Below, piece after piece: positions 36,104 to 45,277 of a stretch of DNA of 48,883 nt; the stretch's first letter is position 1; every line of letters starts with the position of its first letter. Origin of the DNA: Gammaproteobacteria bacterium. GTDB taxonomy: Bacteria; Pseudomonadota; Gammaproteobacteria; CAJXQU01. Under the pieces are notes generated by a model. It made no database searches. It saw only the letters and a program-made list of their open reading frames with translations, and was not told the origin of the DNA. The DNA lies in NCBI GenBank assembly GCA_026984775.1, contig JALSRM010000048.1, positions 1-48,883 of the forward strand. The letters are read 5' to 3'. The position numbers were made by a program, and so were the translations under genes.

Positions 36104-36778
36104 ATGGAAGCTGATCTCTCAATCACCAGTTTGATATTAGGTGCCAGCCTGCTGGTCAAATTCGTGATGCTGATCCTGTTGCTGGCCTCCATTGCCTCCT
36201 GGACCATAATCTTCATGAAACGCCGTTTGCTGGCGCGGGCACGCAAGGAAGCAAAAGAGTTTGAGGATCGTTTCTGGTCGGTAGATGACCTGACTATTCT
36301 TTATAATAATGTCTCCAGGCAACGGAAAGATCCTGAAGGTATGGCCAAGATCTTTGAGGCCGGTTTCAAAGAATTTGCCAGACTAAAAAAACGTGGCGGG
36401 ATCGAACCTGCATCAATACTCGAAGGTGCACAACGAGCCATGAGGATTGCCCTGACGCGCGAGATCGATACACTGGAGGATAGATTGCCGTTTTTGGCGA
36501 CGGTCGGCTCAGTGAGTCCTTACATCGGCCTTTTTGGCACTGTCTGGGGGATCATGAACTCATTCCAGGCGCTGGGGAACGTGCATCAAGCAACACTGGC
36601 CATGGTTGCGCCGGGCATATCAGAAGCACTGATCGCAACCGCCATGGGCTTATTTGCAGCGATACCGGCAGTGATTGGATATAACCGTTATTCCACGGAC
36701 ATTGATCGTCTTTATGGCCAATACGATATGTTTCTGGAAGAGTTCTCATCTATACTTCATCGGCAGGCCCACAACTGA
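36104..36778 (+). CDS. tolQ: Tol-Pal system proton channel subunit TolQ
   Basis: TolQ is a three-span inner-membrane protein, homologous to ExbB, that with TolR converts proton flow to force on TolA. The 224-aa product has the first span near residue 20 (LVKFVMLILLLASIASWTII) and two more near 135 and 170. The conserved block is ATVGSVSPYIGLFGTVWGIM and AISEALIATAMGLFAAIPA-like GISEALIATAMGLF. Its stop overlaps the tolR ATG by one base (TGATG). The 131-base gap before it shows no ybgC, only an upstream region with a short inverted repeat CTGAA-N3-TTCAG. Confidence 0.95.
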   Translation: MEADLSITSLILGASLLVKFVMLILLLASIASWTIIFMKRRLLARARKEAKEFEDRFWSVDDLTILYNNVSRQRKDPEGMAKIFEAGFKEFARLKKRGGIEPASILEGAQRAMRIALTREIDTLEDRLPFLATVGSVSPYIGLFGTVWGIMNSFQALGNVHQATLAMVAPGISEALIATAMGLFAAIPAVIGYNRYSTDIDRLYGQYDMFLEEFSSILHRQAHN

Positions 36779-37197
36779 TGAGACAACGACATCGAAAGAA
36801 GCTCATGGCCGAGATCAATGTCGTGCCCTATATCGACGTAATGTTGGTTCTGCTGATTATTTTCATGATTACGGCACCGCTGGTGACACAAGGTGTCAAG
36901 GTCGAACTCCCGAAGGCGTCATCAGAGCCCGTGCCTCCCAGTGATCTGAAGCCATTGATCGTGTCGGTGGACAAAGAGGGAAATTACTTTGTCGCTTTCG
37001 GCGAAGACAAGGAAAATCCGGTTGATACTGAAAGCCTGATCGCAAAGGTACAGGGAGTGCTGAAGTACAAGCCTGAAACACCGGTTCTGGTCAATGGCGA
37101 TGCCTCTGTGCCATATCAGAAGGTGGTACAACTGATGAGCTTGCTGCAAACGGCAGGTGTCCCCAGTGTAGGTTTGTTGACAGAACCGATAGAATGA
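36778..37197 (+). CDS. tolR: Tol-Pal system proton channel subunit TolR
   Basis: TolR is the ExbD-like partner of TolQ. The 139-aa product has one membrane span starting EINVVPYIDVMLVLLIIFMIT, with the conserved proton-carrying Asp in YIDVML. It ends in a periplasmic domain. The stop overlaps the tolA ATG (ATGA). Confidence 0.95.
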   Translation: MRQRHRKKLMAEINVVPYIDVMLVLLIIFMITAPLVTQGVKVELPKASSEPVPPSDLKPLIVSVDKEGNYFVAFGEDKENPVDTESLIAKVQGVLKYKPETPVLVNGDASVPYQKVVQLMSLLQTAGVPSVGLLTEPIE

Positions 37198-38222
37198 AAG
37201 TCAGATTCAATGGCATACAAGGCTTTATTCTGGCACTGATCGTTCATGTCCTGGCAATCGGATTATTGCTGTTCAGCCTTGATTTCGGAAAAGAGGTCAA
37301 ACCACAACGGATGGATGCTGAACCGAAGGTCATTGATGCGGTCGTTGTTGACCAGAGCAAAATCAAGGCCGAAGTTGAAAAGCTGAAAGAGGCTGAAAAA
37401 CAAAAAAAGCGGGAAGAGGATAAGCGTAAACAGGAGGCCATGGAGGCAGAAAAGAGACGCAAGCAAGAAGAGCAGCGACTCAAAGAATTGAAGAAGAAAC
37501 AGCAGGAAATAAAACGCAAGAGGGAAGAGGAGGAGAGAAAGCTCAGACAAATAGAGGAAAGGCGAGTTCAGCAAGAGAAGGAGAAGCAAAGGATTGAACA
37601 GGAACGCTTGAAACTTGAAGAACAGAAGCGTAGGGAAGCCGAAGAACTTGCTCGGATCGAAGAAGAGAAAAAGAAAAAAGAAGAGGAGCTGCGTCGCAGG
37701 GAAGAGGAAAAAAGACTGAAGGCCGAGAAGGAGCGCAAGCGTAAAGAGGCAGAGGAAGAGCAAAAACGGCTAAAAGAAGAGAAACGCAAACAGGAAGAAG
37801 CAAAGAAGAAAGCCGAAGAAGAGAAGCGACGAAAGGAAGAAGAGGCACGTAAAAAAGCTGAAGCAGAAAAAAAGCGCCGCGCCGAGGAAGAACGCAAACG
37901 CAGGGAAGCTGAAATGGCTGCGGAAGAGGCTGAACGCAACAAGGAGATAGTGGCAAGCTATATCAGTAAAATTGCGGCGCAGGTGGAAAGGAATTTTAAC
38001 ATTAGGGGGTTCGAACCGGGTCTCAAATGTGTACTTGAGATCAGAATGGTGCCAGGGGGAGATGTGATAGGTGTACGGGTAATTGAATCGAGTGGTGATC
38101 CGCGTTTTGATCGACAGGCTGAAATTGCAGCACAAAAGGCTTCACCGTTGCCTGTACCCGATGATGTAAAACTATTCAACCAGTATTTCAGAACCATCAG
38201 ATTCGTTTTTAAACCAGGGTGA
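37194..38222 (+). CDS. tolA: Tol-Pal envelope-spanning protein TolA
   Basis: TolA links TolQR in the inner membrane to TolB-Pal at the outer membrane, aiding outer-membrane constriction. The 342-aa product has one span with the conserved His in LIVHVLAIGLLL, then a very long Lys/Glu/Arg helix (about 50-250, over half charged residues). It ends with a globular domain (about 255-342) with VERNFNIRG and CVLEIRMVPGGDV. The charged helix is compositionally simple and produces long reading frames on the opposite strand that are not genes. The domain layout is normal. Confidence 0.92.
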   Translation: MKVRFNGIQGFILALIVHVLAIGLLLFSLDFGKEVKPQRMDAEPKVIDAVVVDQSKIKAEVEKLKEAEKQKKREEDKRKQEAMEAEKRRKQEEQRLKELKKKQQEIKRKREEEERKLRQIEERRVQQEKEKQRIEQERLKLEEQKRREAEELARIEEEKKKKEEELRRREEEKRLKAEKERKRKEAEEEQKRLKEEKRKQEEAKKKAEEEKRRKEEEARKKAEAEKKRRAEEERKRREAEMAAEEAERNKEIVASYISKIAAQVERNFNIRGFEPGLKCVLEIRMVPGGDVIGVRVIESSGDPRFDRQAEIAAQKASPLPVPDDVKLFNQYFRTIRFVFKPG

Positions 38223-38226
38223 TTGG

Positions 38227-39537
38227 ATGAAAAATCGAGTACTAACAAGTTTTGTGATCATGGTAACTGCCTTTCTCGCAAGGCCGGCTATGGCAGAAGA
38301 GGTTCTGACCATCGAGATCACAAAAGGGATCGAGCAAGCAATTCCTATTGCAATCGTGCCCTTTGAGGTTACGAATAATGATGAGCCTTTACCCGAAGAT
38401 GTCAGCCGCATAGTTACCGAGGATCTGGAAAGCAGCGGCTATTTCAAGACCATGCCGGTGAAAGATTTGCCCGCCAAGCCACATGACTTTTCCAGCATTA
38501 TGTTCGATGACTGGAAGCACATGGGCATGGATAATCTGGTGGTTGGCAAGATCACGAAAACGGCCTCCGGTACCTATGCTATCGAATTCAGGCTGGCCGA
38601 TGTATACAAGAGCAAACAACTGACTGGGTTACGAGTGATGGCCAAGGCTGATCACCTGCGTTTTGCGGCCCATCAGATTGCCGATGTAATTTATGAAAAA
38701 CTGATCGGAGAACCGGGAGCCTTTGCGACTCGAATCGCCTATGTTACTGTCAAGAAGCAGGGCAAGAAGAAACGCTATCAACTTGAGATGTCTGATATCG
38801 ACGGACGTAACCCTGTGATCTTGCTGGAGTCACCACAGCCAATCCTGTCTCCGGCCTGGTCGCCCAATGGACGGCAACTGGCCTATGTTTCATTTGAAAA
38901 GGGCAACTCGGCCATCTATGTTCAGAATATTGTTACGGGCAAGCGGCAGGTCGTTTCTTCAGGTCCGGGAATCAACAGTTCACCCGCCTGGTCGCCCGAT
39001 GGCAGCAGGTTGGCAATGACTCTCTCCAAGGACGGCAATCCAGAAATCTATATCAAGGATCTGCGTACAAAGAAGCTGACACGCATAACGAATAATCGCG
39101 CCATTGATACAGAGGCTTCATTTTCTCCAGACGGGCGAAAATTACTGTTTACTTCCGATCGCGGGGGAGGTCCACAGATCTACGAGGTATCGGTGGCAGG
39201 AGGGATACCACATCGTGTAACAGTCAGCATGGGTAAATATAACGCCGGGGCTGTTTATTCTCCCGATGGTAAGATGATTGCCATGGTACATCAGGTAGAT
39301 AGCAATTACCGGATTGCTGTACTGGATTTGGATTTTCACCAACTGAATGTCCTGACATCTTCACGCCAGGATGAGTCACCCAGCTTTGCTCCCAACGGTA
39401 AAATGATCGTCTATTCAACAACAAACCGTGGTCGTGCCGAACTGGCAGTCGTTTCTGTGGACGGGAAGATCAAAAAACGCCTGGCTGTTCGCGGGAGTGA
39501 GGTACGAGAGCCTGTATGGGGACCCTTTATTCGATAG
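38227..39537 (+). CDS. tolB: Tol-Pal system beta-propeller TolB
   Basis: TolB is the periplasmic propeller that binds Pal. The 436-aa product has a signal peptide (FVIMVTAFLARPAMA, cleaved near Ala-Met-Ala-Glu), an N-terminal alpha/beta domain (about 25-160) and a six-bladed propeller. The blades repeat P-x-W-S-P-[DN]-G, for example SPAWSPDGSRLAM and ASFSPDGRKLLF. The ATG is four bases after the tolA stop. It is followed by a 95-base gap with an unusual hairpin before pal. Confidence 0.95.
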   Translation: MKNRVLTSFVIMVTAFLARPAMAEEVLTIEITKGIEQAIPIAIVPFEVTNNDEPLPEDVSRIVTEDLESSGYFKTMPVKDLPAKPHDFSSIMFDDWKHMGMDNLVVGKITKTASGTYAIEFRLADVYKSKQLTGLRVMAKADHLRFAAHQIADVIYEKLIGEPGAFATRIAYVTVKKQGKKKRYQLEMSDIDGRNPVILLESPQPILSPAWSPNGRQLAYVSFEKGNSAIYVQNIVTGKRQVVSSGPGINSSPAWSPDGSRLAMTLSKDGNPEIYIKDLRTKKLTRITNNRAIDTEASFSPDGRKLLFTSDRGGGPQIYEVSVAGGIPHRVTVSMGKYNAGAVYSPDGKMIAMVHQVDSNYRIAVLDLDFHQLNVLTSSRQDESPSFAPNGKMIVYSTTNRGRAELAVVSVDGKIKKRLAVRGSEVREPVWGPFIR

Positions 39538-39565
39538 ATGGTAAGATTCTAAATGTAAAATTTAT

Positions 39566-39607
39566 ATTTTGTATGGTTTCACCGGCTGGCCTGTGAAGAT
39601 ACAAAAT
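39566..39607 (+). other. Nested hairpin between tolB and pal
   Basis: ATTTTGTAT (39566-39574) and ATACAAAAT (39599-39607) form a perfect 9-bp stem, and inside it TTCAC (39578-39582) and GTGAA (39593-39597) form a second stem around a 10-base GC-rich loop. It is 28 bases after tolB and 26 before the pal ATG. An RNA-processing or stability element in the tolB-pal transcript is the simplest reading; no T-run follows, so termination is unlikely. Confidence 0.5.
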
Positions 39608-39632
39608 CCCAAATTTCAAAAAGGGGGAAGTT

Positions 39633-40175
39633 ATGAATATAGTGATTAGAACACTCATATTGTTGATACCGGTATTTTTACTGACCGCCTGTGGTGGTTC
39701 CGAGAGCGTGACTAAATCTGACGAAACAATTGCAACGGTCGAGGATCGAAGTCTTGGCGAAGGGGGTTCCGAAGAAGACGTTCAGACTCATGGTGCCATG
39801 GAATCAGCCGGGTTGGACAGCAGCGATCTTAATGATCCAGATAGCCCGTTATCCACCCGGGTCATTTATTTCGAGTATGACAGTTCCAGGGTTCTTCCGG
39901 ACTATCGCCCGGTAGTCGAGGCCCATGCCGCCTACTTGGCAAGTCATCCGGAGACGACCATTACCCTTGAGGGACATGCCGATGAACGTGGATCAAGGGA
40001 ATATAATCTGGCACTGGGTGAGCGACGAGCCAAGGCACTCAAACAACAAATGGTACTGATGGGGGCTTCTCCTGAACAGATCAGGACAGTCAGTTATGGC
40101 GAAGAACGCCCTGCTGTGGAAGGGCACGATGAAGAGGCCTACAGTCTCAACCGTAGAGTGGAGTTGGTCTATTAA
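39633..40175 (+). CDS. pal: Peptidoglycan-associated lipoprotein Pal
   Basis: Pal anchors the outer membrane to peptidoglycan. The 180-aa product has a lipobox ending LLTAC (Cys20). A flexible acidic linker follows (about 22-70), then an OmpA-like domain with YFEYDSSRVLPD, EGHADERGSREYNLALGERRA and SYGEERPA. The GHADERG loop and the Asp-Arg pair that grips diaminopimelate are present. A strong GGGGGAAG ribosome site precedes ATG 39633. CpoB follows three bases after. Confidence 0.96.
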   Translation: MNIVIRTLILLIPVFLLTACGGSESVTKSDETIATVEDRSLGEGGSEEDVQTHGAMESAGLDSSDLNDPDSPLSTRVIYFEYDSSRVLPDYRPVVEAHAAYLASHPETTITLEGHADERGSREYNLALGERRAKALKQQMVLMGASPEQIRTVSYGEERPAVEGHDEEAYSLNRRVELVY

Positions 40176-40178
40176 TCG

Positions 40179-41084
40179 ATGAATAAACACATTTGGTTTA
40201 GCTTGCTGTTATTGTTTCTTTTCCAGAGCCCAATGGCACTGGCGGGTGAGTCAGATCTTGAAGCGCGTGTAACCCAGCTGGAGCGAGTGATGAACAGCGA
40301 GGGGCTGCTCAACCTTCTCGATGAACTGGAAAGCTTACAACGTGAGGTTCGTGATCTACGTGGGCAGATTGAAGAACAGGCATATACGATCGAGCAGATG
40401 AAAAAGCGGCAACAGAACCTCTTTGATGATCTGGATCATCGCCTGAGCGCTATGCAGGGAAGTGGTACAACTACGGTAGAAGATTCTTCACAGGAAGATC
40501 AACCAGCACACTCCCAGCTGGAACCTCAGAAGCCTGAAGAGGAGGCCGCGGGGACGGTTCAGAAGTCGAGCGAGAAGGCGATCAAACCGGTCGAAACCTA
40601 TGTAGCCAATCCACGCCCGGAGACCCTGCCAGGAAAGACCCCCCCTGCCCAAGATTTTGTTACTGAGAATCCATATCAGGCTTCTGCGATCAACGAAGAT
40701 AAAGGTAATGAGGAAACGGCATACTCTGAAGCATTCAATCTTTTGAAACAGGGTCAGCATGATAAGGCCATCAAGCAGTTTCGCGCTTTTCTTCAGAAGT
40801 ATCCATCAAGTGATCTTGCCGACAACGCTCAATACTGGATTGGTGAAGCCTATTATGCCAAACGGGATTTCAAGTCCGCTCTCAAGGAGTACAAGGCCTT
40901 ATTGAAAAAATATCCTGCTAGCGGTAAAACATCTCATGCCTTGCTCAAGATTGGTTATTGCTATGATGAACTGGGACAAAAAGATTTCGCTCAGGGCGAG
41001 CTTGAAGATTTGATTGCACGATATCCCGGGACTTCTGCAGCCAGCTTGGCAGAGGAAAGACTCTATCTGATCCGTTCACGATAA
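40179..41084 (+). CDS. cpoB: Cell division coordinator CpoB (YbgF)
   Basis: CpoB coordinates peptidoglycan synthesis with outer-membrane constriction and binds TolA. The 301-aa product has a signal peptide (MNKHIWFSLLLLFLFQSPMALA), a trimerising coiled coil (about 27-95), a long variable linker (100-180) and C-terminal TPR repeats. The latter have the pattern AFNLLKQGQHDKAIKQFRAFLQ and YPSSDLADNAQYWIGEAYYAK (given in parts: DLADNAQYWIGEAYY). It ends the tol-pal operon and queE follows after nine bases. Confidence 0.92.
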   Translation: MNKHIWFSLLLLFLFQSPMALAGESDLEARVTQLERVMNSEGLLNLLDELESLQREVRDLRGQIEEQAYTIEQMKKRQQNLFDDLDHRLSAMQGSGTTTVEDSSQEDQPAHSQLEPQKPEEEAAGTVQKSSEKAIKPVETYVANPRPETLPGKTPPAQDFVTENPYQASAINEDKGNEETAYSEAFNLLKQGQHDKAIKQFRAFLQKYPSSDLADNAQYWIGEAYYAKRDFKSALKEYKALLKKYPASGKTSHALLKIGYCYDELGQKDFAQGELEDLIARYPGTSAASLAEERLYLIRSR

Positions 41085-41093
41085 AGACGACGC

Positions 41094-41744
41094 TTGGCTG
41101 AACTTAAAACACTTCGTATTACCGAGATCTTTCACTCCCTGCAGGGGGAATCTACTCGTACAGGTCTGCCGACAGTTTTTATTCGTTTAACCGGTTGTCC
41201 GCTACGGTGTGAATACTGTGATACGGCATATGCGTTCAGTGGCGGTGAAGTCTTGTCGCTCGATGATATTATCGATCAAGTAAAAGGTTATCAGACACGT
41301 TATGTAACGGTAACGGGAGGGGAACCACTTGCGCAGAAAAACTGCATGGACTTGTTGGAACGCCTCTGCGATCAGGGATATTCAGTTTCGCTTGAAACTA
41401 GCGGAGCGATGGATGTTTCCGGTGTTAATCCCAAGGTGATAAAAATCATGGATGTGAAAACACCGGCTTCAGGAGAGGAAGAGAAAAATCGTGTTGAGAA
41501 CTTGAAATACCTCAACCCTCACGATGAAATAAAGTTTGTAATCTGTAATCGGCAAGACTATGAATGGGCTAAGAGTGTCATGGAAAAACACCAATTGGCC
41601 GAATATTGCGAAGTTCTTTTTTCCCCCGTTGCAGGTGATATGGCTGAAACTGAGCTTGCTGAATGGATTCTTGAGGACGGACTTTCAGTAAGGTTCCAGC
41701 TCCAGTTGCACAAGATTCTATGGGATGATGGGCCAGGGCATTGA
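41094..41744 (+). CDS. queE: 7-Carboxy-7-deazaguanine synthase QueE
   Basis: QueE converts 6-carboxytetrahydropterin to 7-carboxy-7-deazaguanine, a radical-SAM step of queuosine synthesis. The 216-aa product has the C-x3-C-x2-C cluster motif at Cys35, 39 and 42 ([15 protein letters not shown]) and TVTGGEPL. The start is a TTG at 41094 ([20 protein letters not shown]); no in-frame ATG precedes the Fe-S motif, so I accept TTG. The downstream queC is one base after its stop. Confidence 0.93.
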   Translation: MAELKTLRITEIFHSLQGESTRTGLPTVFIRLTGCPLRCEYCDTAYAFSGGEVLSLDDIIDQVKGYQTRYVTVTGGEPLAQKNCMDLLERLCDQGYSVSLETSGAMDVSGVNPKVIKIMDVKTPASGEEEKNRVENLKYLNPHDEIKFVICNRQDYEWAKSVMEKHQLAEYCEVLFSPVAGDMAETELAEWILEDGLSVRFQLQLHKILWDDGPGH

Positions 41745-41745
41745 G

Positions 41746-42432
41746 ATGCCAGATCAAGAAAACAATAAACGTGCGGTTGTTTTACTTTCGGGCGGGTTGG
41801 ATTCCTGTACTGCTTTGGCGATCGCCCGATCACAGGGATATGAGTGTTATGCGGTCAGTTTTGACTATGGACAGCGTCACCATACTGAACTCGCAGCTGC
41901 CGAGCGTATTGCAAGGACTCTGGGGGCCCGGGAACACATAACACTGAAACTGGATCTTGGTCAGATTGGTGGGTCGGCACTGACCGATCAGGCGATCGAT
42001 GTACCCATCAATCCAGAAGATGAAATTCCGATCACTTACGTCCCGGCAAGGAATACCGTATTTTTGTCACTTGCTCTCGGTTGGGCGGAAGTATTGAACG
42101 CTGACGATCTCTTTATTGGTGTCAATGCCGTTGACTACTCAGGATATCCTGATTGCAGGCCGGAGTTTATTCGAGCATTTGAAGAGGTGGCGAGGCTTGC
42201 CACCCGTGCCGGAGTAGAGGGGCACCCTTTCCGCATACACACTCCACTGATCAATTTGACCAAGGCCGATATCATCAAAAAGGGCATAGAGCTTGGTATT
42301 GATTACAGTATTACCGTTTCCTGTTATCAGGCCGATGAAGAGGGCAGGGCCTGTGGCAAGTGTGACTCATGCCGCTTTAGAGCAGAAGGTTTCAGAAAGG
42401 CGAACGTACCGGATCCAACCCGGTATCAGTAA
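41746..42432 (+). CDS. queC: 7-Cyano-7-deazaguanine synthase QueC
   Basis: QueC makes preQ0 from 7-carboxy-7-deazaguanine, ammonia and ATP. The 228-aa product has the PP-loop SGGLDS (15-20), VSFDYGQRH, and [16 protein letters not shown]. The zinc site contains [17 protein letters not shown] (Cys spaced for four ligands). I chose ATG 41746 behind AGGG; ATGs at 41725 and 41728 are in frame and overlap queE. Its 3' end overlaps the convergent transglycosylase gene by 41 bases. Confidence 0.94.
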   Translation: MPDQENNKRAVVLLSGGLDSCTALAIARSQGYECYAVSFDYGQRHHTELAAAERIARTLGAREHITLKLDLGQIGGSALTDQAIDVPINPEDEIPITYVPARNTVFLSLALGWAEVLNADDLFIGVNAVDYSGYPDCRPEFIRAFEEVARLATRAGVEGHPFRIHTPLINLTKADIIKKGIELGIDYSITVSCYQADEEGRACGKCDSCRFRAEGFRKANVPDPTRYQ

Positions 42433-44188
42433 CCAGGATCTGATCAGAACGATCAAGCGGTACCGGATCGGTCAATTGAATATAACTCATGTAAAGTTGG
42501 TTAATGTTGCGCACATAGGCAACAGTTTGACCGCATCGGCAAGCCCCAAACCGAGTATGCTCTCGGTTTTTCGGCTTTGCCAGCTTCTGCATGGCGATTT
42601 CTACGTTGTCAAACCAGCGATCCGGATCGTATCCGAGTTTTTCGGCAAATTTCCGTGCATCCTGAATTCTTTCATAGCCAGCATTATAGGATGCCAGTGC
42701 AAACCAGATGCGCTCATTGTCTGGAAGCTGGTTGTCGTATCGTCTATAAAGACTGGCGAGATATTTCAAACCTGCACTGATTCCGATTTCTGGATCGGTC
42801 ACCTGATGGATCTTCAGTTCACGTGCTGTTCTAGGTGTAATCTGCATCAAGCCTTTGGCGCCACTTGATGATTTGGCATGGGGAAGAAAAAGGCTTTCCT
42901 GGTAGATCTGGGCAACAATCAGCCGCCAGTCGAACTGATATTGCCTGGCGTATTTCTTAACCAGATCGTCATAAGGAGAAATTCTCATCTCTTCGATAGA
43001 TTTACCCGGTTTAGTTTTGTGATAACGATGATAGACAATGTTGTAAAACTTACTCTTGTACATCTTGCGGAGAAAATTGTTCAGTGACTTGTGAAGTTTC
43101 GGGTTTTTTTCACTGACTGCCCACCGTCGTTGTTGATCATTGTCGATAGAGATGGCCCTAAGTCCTGCTGCCTGAAGATCATATCTTTGGATAAACTTAG
43201 ATGGAACAATGGCTGCTTCATAAATACCTTCGGCGACATAATCGACTAGATCAACATAGGTTGAATCTGTTTCAGGTTGGGCCACACTGAAGGACAGTCC
43301 ATTTTGCAGAAGTACATGGATGTCGGGAATTTGTGTATTAGAGACAACAATGGTTTTGTGATTGATATCGGATAGTTTTTTAATCTTCCCATTACTTTTC
43401 TTGACAACTAGAAAACTTCTTGTGGGGTAGAAGGGAAAGGTAAAGAGAGTGCCATGATTTTCAATCTCATCATTGCTGACAGAGGCGATATCGATCTTTC
43501 CACTTTCTAGCCAGTCAGTGATTTGATCACTGTTTCTGGCCACCTGTACTTCAAGCCAGTAACGCTTTTCTTTTGCGAATTTCTTAACCAGTTCATATTC
43601 AAACCCTTTGGGTTCGCCGTTTTTGAGGAAGTAGTTCTTCCGGTCAGGCAGTAATGCAAATCGAAGCGTTTTGATCATATTTCCGTCAAGCTGATTTTGA
43701 TGAGTTGGCACTTGCTTTGTTTGCAAAACAAGATGTGATTTCAGAGCGTGAGCAAGTTGTACACAACGGGGACGAACAATGAATGAGAACGTATTTGGAC
43801 GTGCTGATAAATCTATCCGTTTACTCTTTTTGTCAATAACAAGGATATCAGCGATTCCTGTCGCCAGATAACGCTTCGCTTTTTCCATATCACTCACCGT
43901 TATGAAGACAGTCTTTTTGATACCAACACTTTTCGAAAAAGAATCCAGCACGTCCTGGCTTTCTGTCTTCGGGCTTTGCTCTGTTGTCAGGATCCTGAGA
44001 TAGCCGAGGCTCTTGAGTGATGAGAGATCGCCTTTGCGAGGCATCAGAGGAAGGAGGGGATCAATCGTTTGTCCGGCCTTGTTTACGGAAGGTATTTTTT
44101 CCGCCCGTGCAATGTCTGCCAGGACCAGGCCAAGAATGAGCAGGCCCAAGGGGAGGTAAAATAAATATGAATACCTTTTTTCTTTCAT
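42392..44188 (-). CDS. MltF-like lytic transglycosylase with tandem substrate-binding modules
   Basis: The 598-aa product has a signal-anchor ([22 protein letters not shown]) and two SBP_bac_3-like regions. The first (about 50-165) is short and lacks the second lobe; the second (about 175-400, starting [13 protein letters not shown]) is complete. A C-terminal SLT domain (about 415-560) carries the catalytic Glu in [22 protein letters not shown], in short QESLF and GAKGLMQI, followed by [11 protein letters not shown]. It resembles MltF, which cuts peptidoglycan glycan strands, but the extra N-terminal module is unusual. It overlaps queC tail to tail by 41 bases. Its upstream region (44189-44383) is shared with the HDOD gene. 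Confidence 0.8.
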   Translation of the reverse strand: MKEKRYSYLFYLPLGLLILGLVLADIARAEKIPSVNKAGQTIDPLLPLMPRKGDLSSLKSLGYLRILTTEQSPKTESQDVLDSFSKSVGIKKTVFITVSDMEKAKRYLATGIADILVIDKKSKRIDLSARPNTFSFIVRPRCVQLAHALKSHLVLQTKQVPTHQNQLDGNMIKTLRFALLPDRKNYFLKNGEPKGFEYELVKKFAKEKRYWLEVQVARNSDQITDWLESGKIDIASVSNDEIENHGTLFTFPFYPTRSFLVVKKSNGKIKKLSDINHKTIVVSNTQIPDIHVLLQNGLSFSVAQPETDSTYVDLVDYVAEGIYEAAIVPSKFIQRYDLQAAGLRAISIDNDQQRRWAVSEKNPKLHKSLNNFLRKMYKSKFYNIVYHRYHKTKPGKSIEEMRISPYDDLVKKYARQYQFDWRLIVAQIYQESLFLPHAKSSSGAKGLMQITPRTARELKIHQVTDPEIGISAGLKYLASLYRRYDNQLPDNERIWFALASYNAGYERIQDARKFAEKLGYDPDRWFDNVEIAMQKLAKPKNREHTRFGACRCGQTVAYVRNINQLYMSYIQLTDPVPLDRSDQILVTDTGLDPVRSPF

Positions 44189-44291
44189 GGTTATCCTTTA
44201 GCGTTTGTTCAGGACGGATCTTTAGAAACACTCTGATTTGGGGCGGGCATCACAGAAGTCTTCTTGTTGAAAGAAGGGAGTGCTGTGATAA

Positions 44292-44318
44292 AACATTTCT
44301 CTTTTGCTGAGAAATGTT
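44292..44318 (+). repeat. Perfect 10-bp inverted repeat upstream of the HDOD gene
   Basis: AACATTTCTC and GAGAAATGTT are perfect complements across a 7-base spacer. It lies directly before and touches the -35 part of the sigma-28-like promoter, as an operator would. An RNA hairpin is less likely because it would be upstream of the predicted start. Confidence 0.55.
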
Positions 44319-44344
44319 AAAGAAATCTGGAACATTGCCGAAAG
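44318..44344 (+). promoter_or_regulatory. Sigma-28 (FliA)-type promoter of the HDOD gene
   Basis: TAAAGAAA, an 11-base spacer and GCCGAAAG match TAAAGTTT-N11-GCCGATAA at 5 of 8 and 6 of 8 positions; TAAAG and GCCGA are exact. Transcription would start near 44352, about 32 bases before the ATG at 44384. Confidence 0.5.
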
Positions 44345-44383
44345 TAACAGTATTCGTTTCGTCAAATGAAGGGGGCATCCCTG

Positions 44384-45277
44384 ATGCAAATAGCTGTCGC
44401 TGAAAAACAAACAACGCCGTCTTTGCAAGAACTGGTCCGGGATGTTAGTGGACTGGTTTCTCCTCCAGAAATCTGTTTCAAGATTTTTGAGTTGATTGAA
44501 TCAAAACATGGTACGGCAGAAGCCATGGGGAATGTGATTTCACAGGATCCAAATTTGACAGCCCGTTTGCTCAGGATTGTGAACAGTGCGTTTTATAATT
44601 TTCCTTCGAAGATAGATACGGTTTCGCGCGCTATCGCGATCATTGGCAGTGCAGAGCTCTACAATCTCGTGGTAGCAGTAAAAGCAGTACGATGTTTCTC
44701 CCGGATCCCTGCTGATCTCGTCAATATAGACAGTTTCTGGCAGCACAGTCTTTATACGGGTTTAATCGCGAAGGATCTCGCAAAGAAGTGCAAGATACTG
44801 CACCCGGAAAGATTGTTTGTTGCAGGCCTACTGCATGATATTGGAAGCTTGGTCCTGTTCAACGCATTGCCAGATGCATCAAAGGAATTGCTTGAGATCA
44901 TTGAAGGTGATGAAATTGTGCTGGCTGAAAAAGAAAGGGAAAATTTTGGGTATTCCCATGCAGATGTAGGTCGTGAGTTGATGTCAATCTGGCATTTGCC
45001 GAAAACACTACAGGAAGCAATTTCAAATCATCATGATCCATCGGCTGCAGAGAGTGCCTGTATTGAAGCTGCAATCGTGCACCTGTCTGATGCCCTGGCC
45101 AATCAGACCGGTATGGGTACATTTGCGGAGGAAGCTCCTGAAGAAGCCCGGATTGATGACAGTGTTTGGAGCATACTAAATCTGGATCCGTCCGCACTGG
45201 ATACGGATGAGATCCTGGGTGAGGCCGGACTCAAGTTTGCCGAAATGTCCAGTCTGCTTTTGATGAAGACTTCCTGA
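44384..45277 (+). CDS. HDOD-domain signalling protein
   Basis: HDOD proteins are HD-domain relatives used in signalling and gene control, often tied to motility and cyclic di-GMP. The 297-aa product has the HDOD core: VSPPEICFKIFELIES, SQDPNLTARLLRIVNSAFY, AIAIIGSAELYNLVVA, FWQHSLYTGLIAK and GLLHDIGSLVLF. The HD pair is at the last, and NHHDPS follows. The protein is all helical and cytoplasmic. I chose ATG 44384 because GAAGGGGG stands 8 bases before it; ATG 44366 would add six residues and has no ribosome site. A sigma-28-like promoter and an inverted repeat lie upstream. Confidence 0.9.
   Translation: MQIAVAEKQTTPSLQELVRDVSGLVSPPEICFKIFELIESKHGTAEAMGNVISQDPNLTARLLRIVNSAFYNFPSKIDTVSRAIAIIGSAELYNLVVAVKAVRCFSRIPADLVNIDSFWQHSLYTGLIAKDLAKKCKILHPERLFVAGLLHDIGSLVLFNALPDASKELLEIIEGDEIVLAEKERENFGYSHADVGRELMSIWHLPKTLQEAISNHHDPSAAESACIEAAIVHLSDALANQTGMGTFAEEAPEEARIDDSVWSILNLDPSALDTDEILGEAGLKFAEMSSLLLMKTS

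Noticed and set aside
37263..37956. Several long open frames on the minus strand opposite tolA
   Set aside because: They come from the Lys/Glu/Arg-rich low-complexity helix of TolA, whose purine-rich codons avoid stops on the other strand. They have Ser/Phe/Leu-rich products and no ribosome sites.
38000..38025. GGGGTTCGAACCGGG resembling a tRNA T-arm
   Set aside because: It lies in the tolA coding sequence and no D-arm, anticodon arm or acceptor stem can be paired around it. I found no tRNA anywhere in the window.
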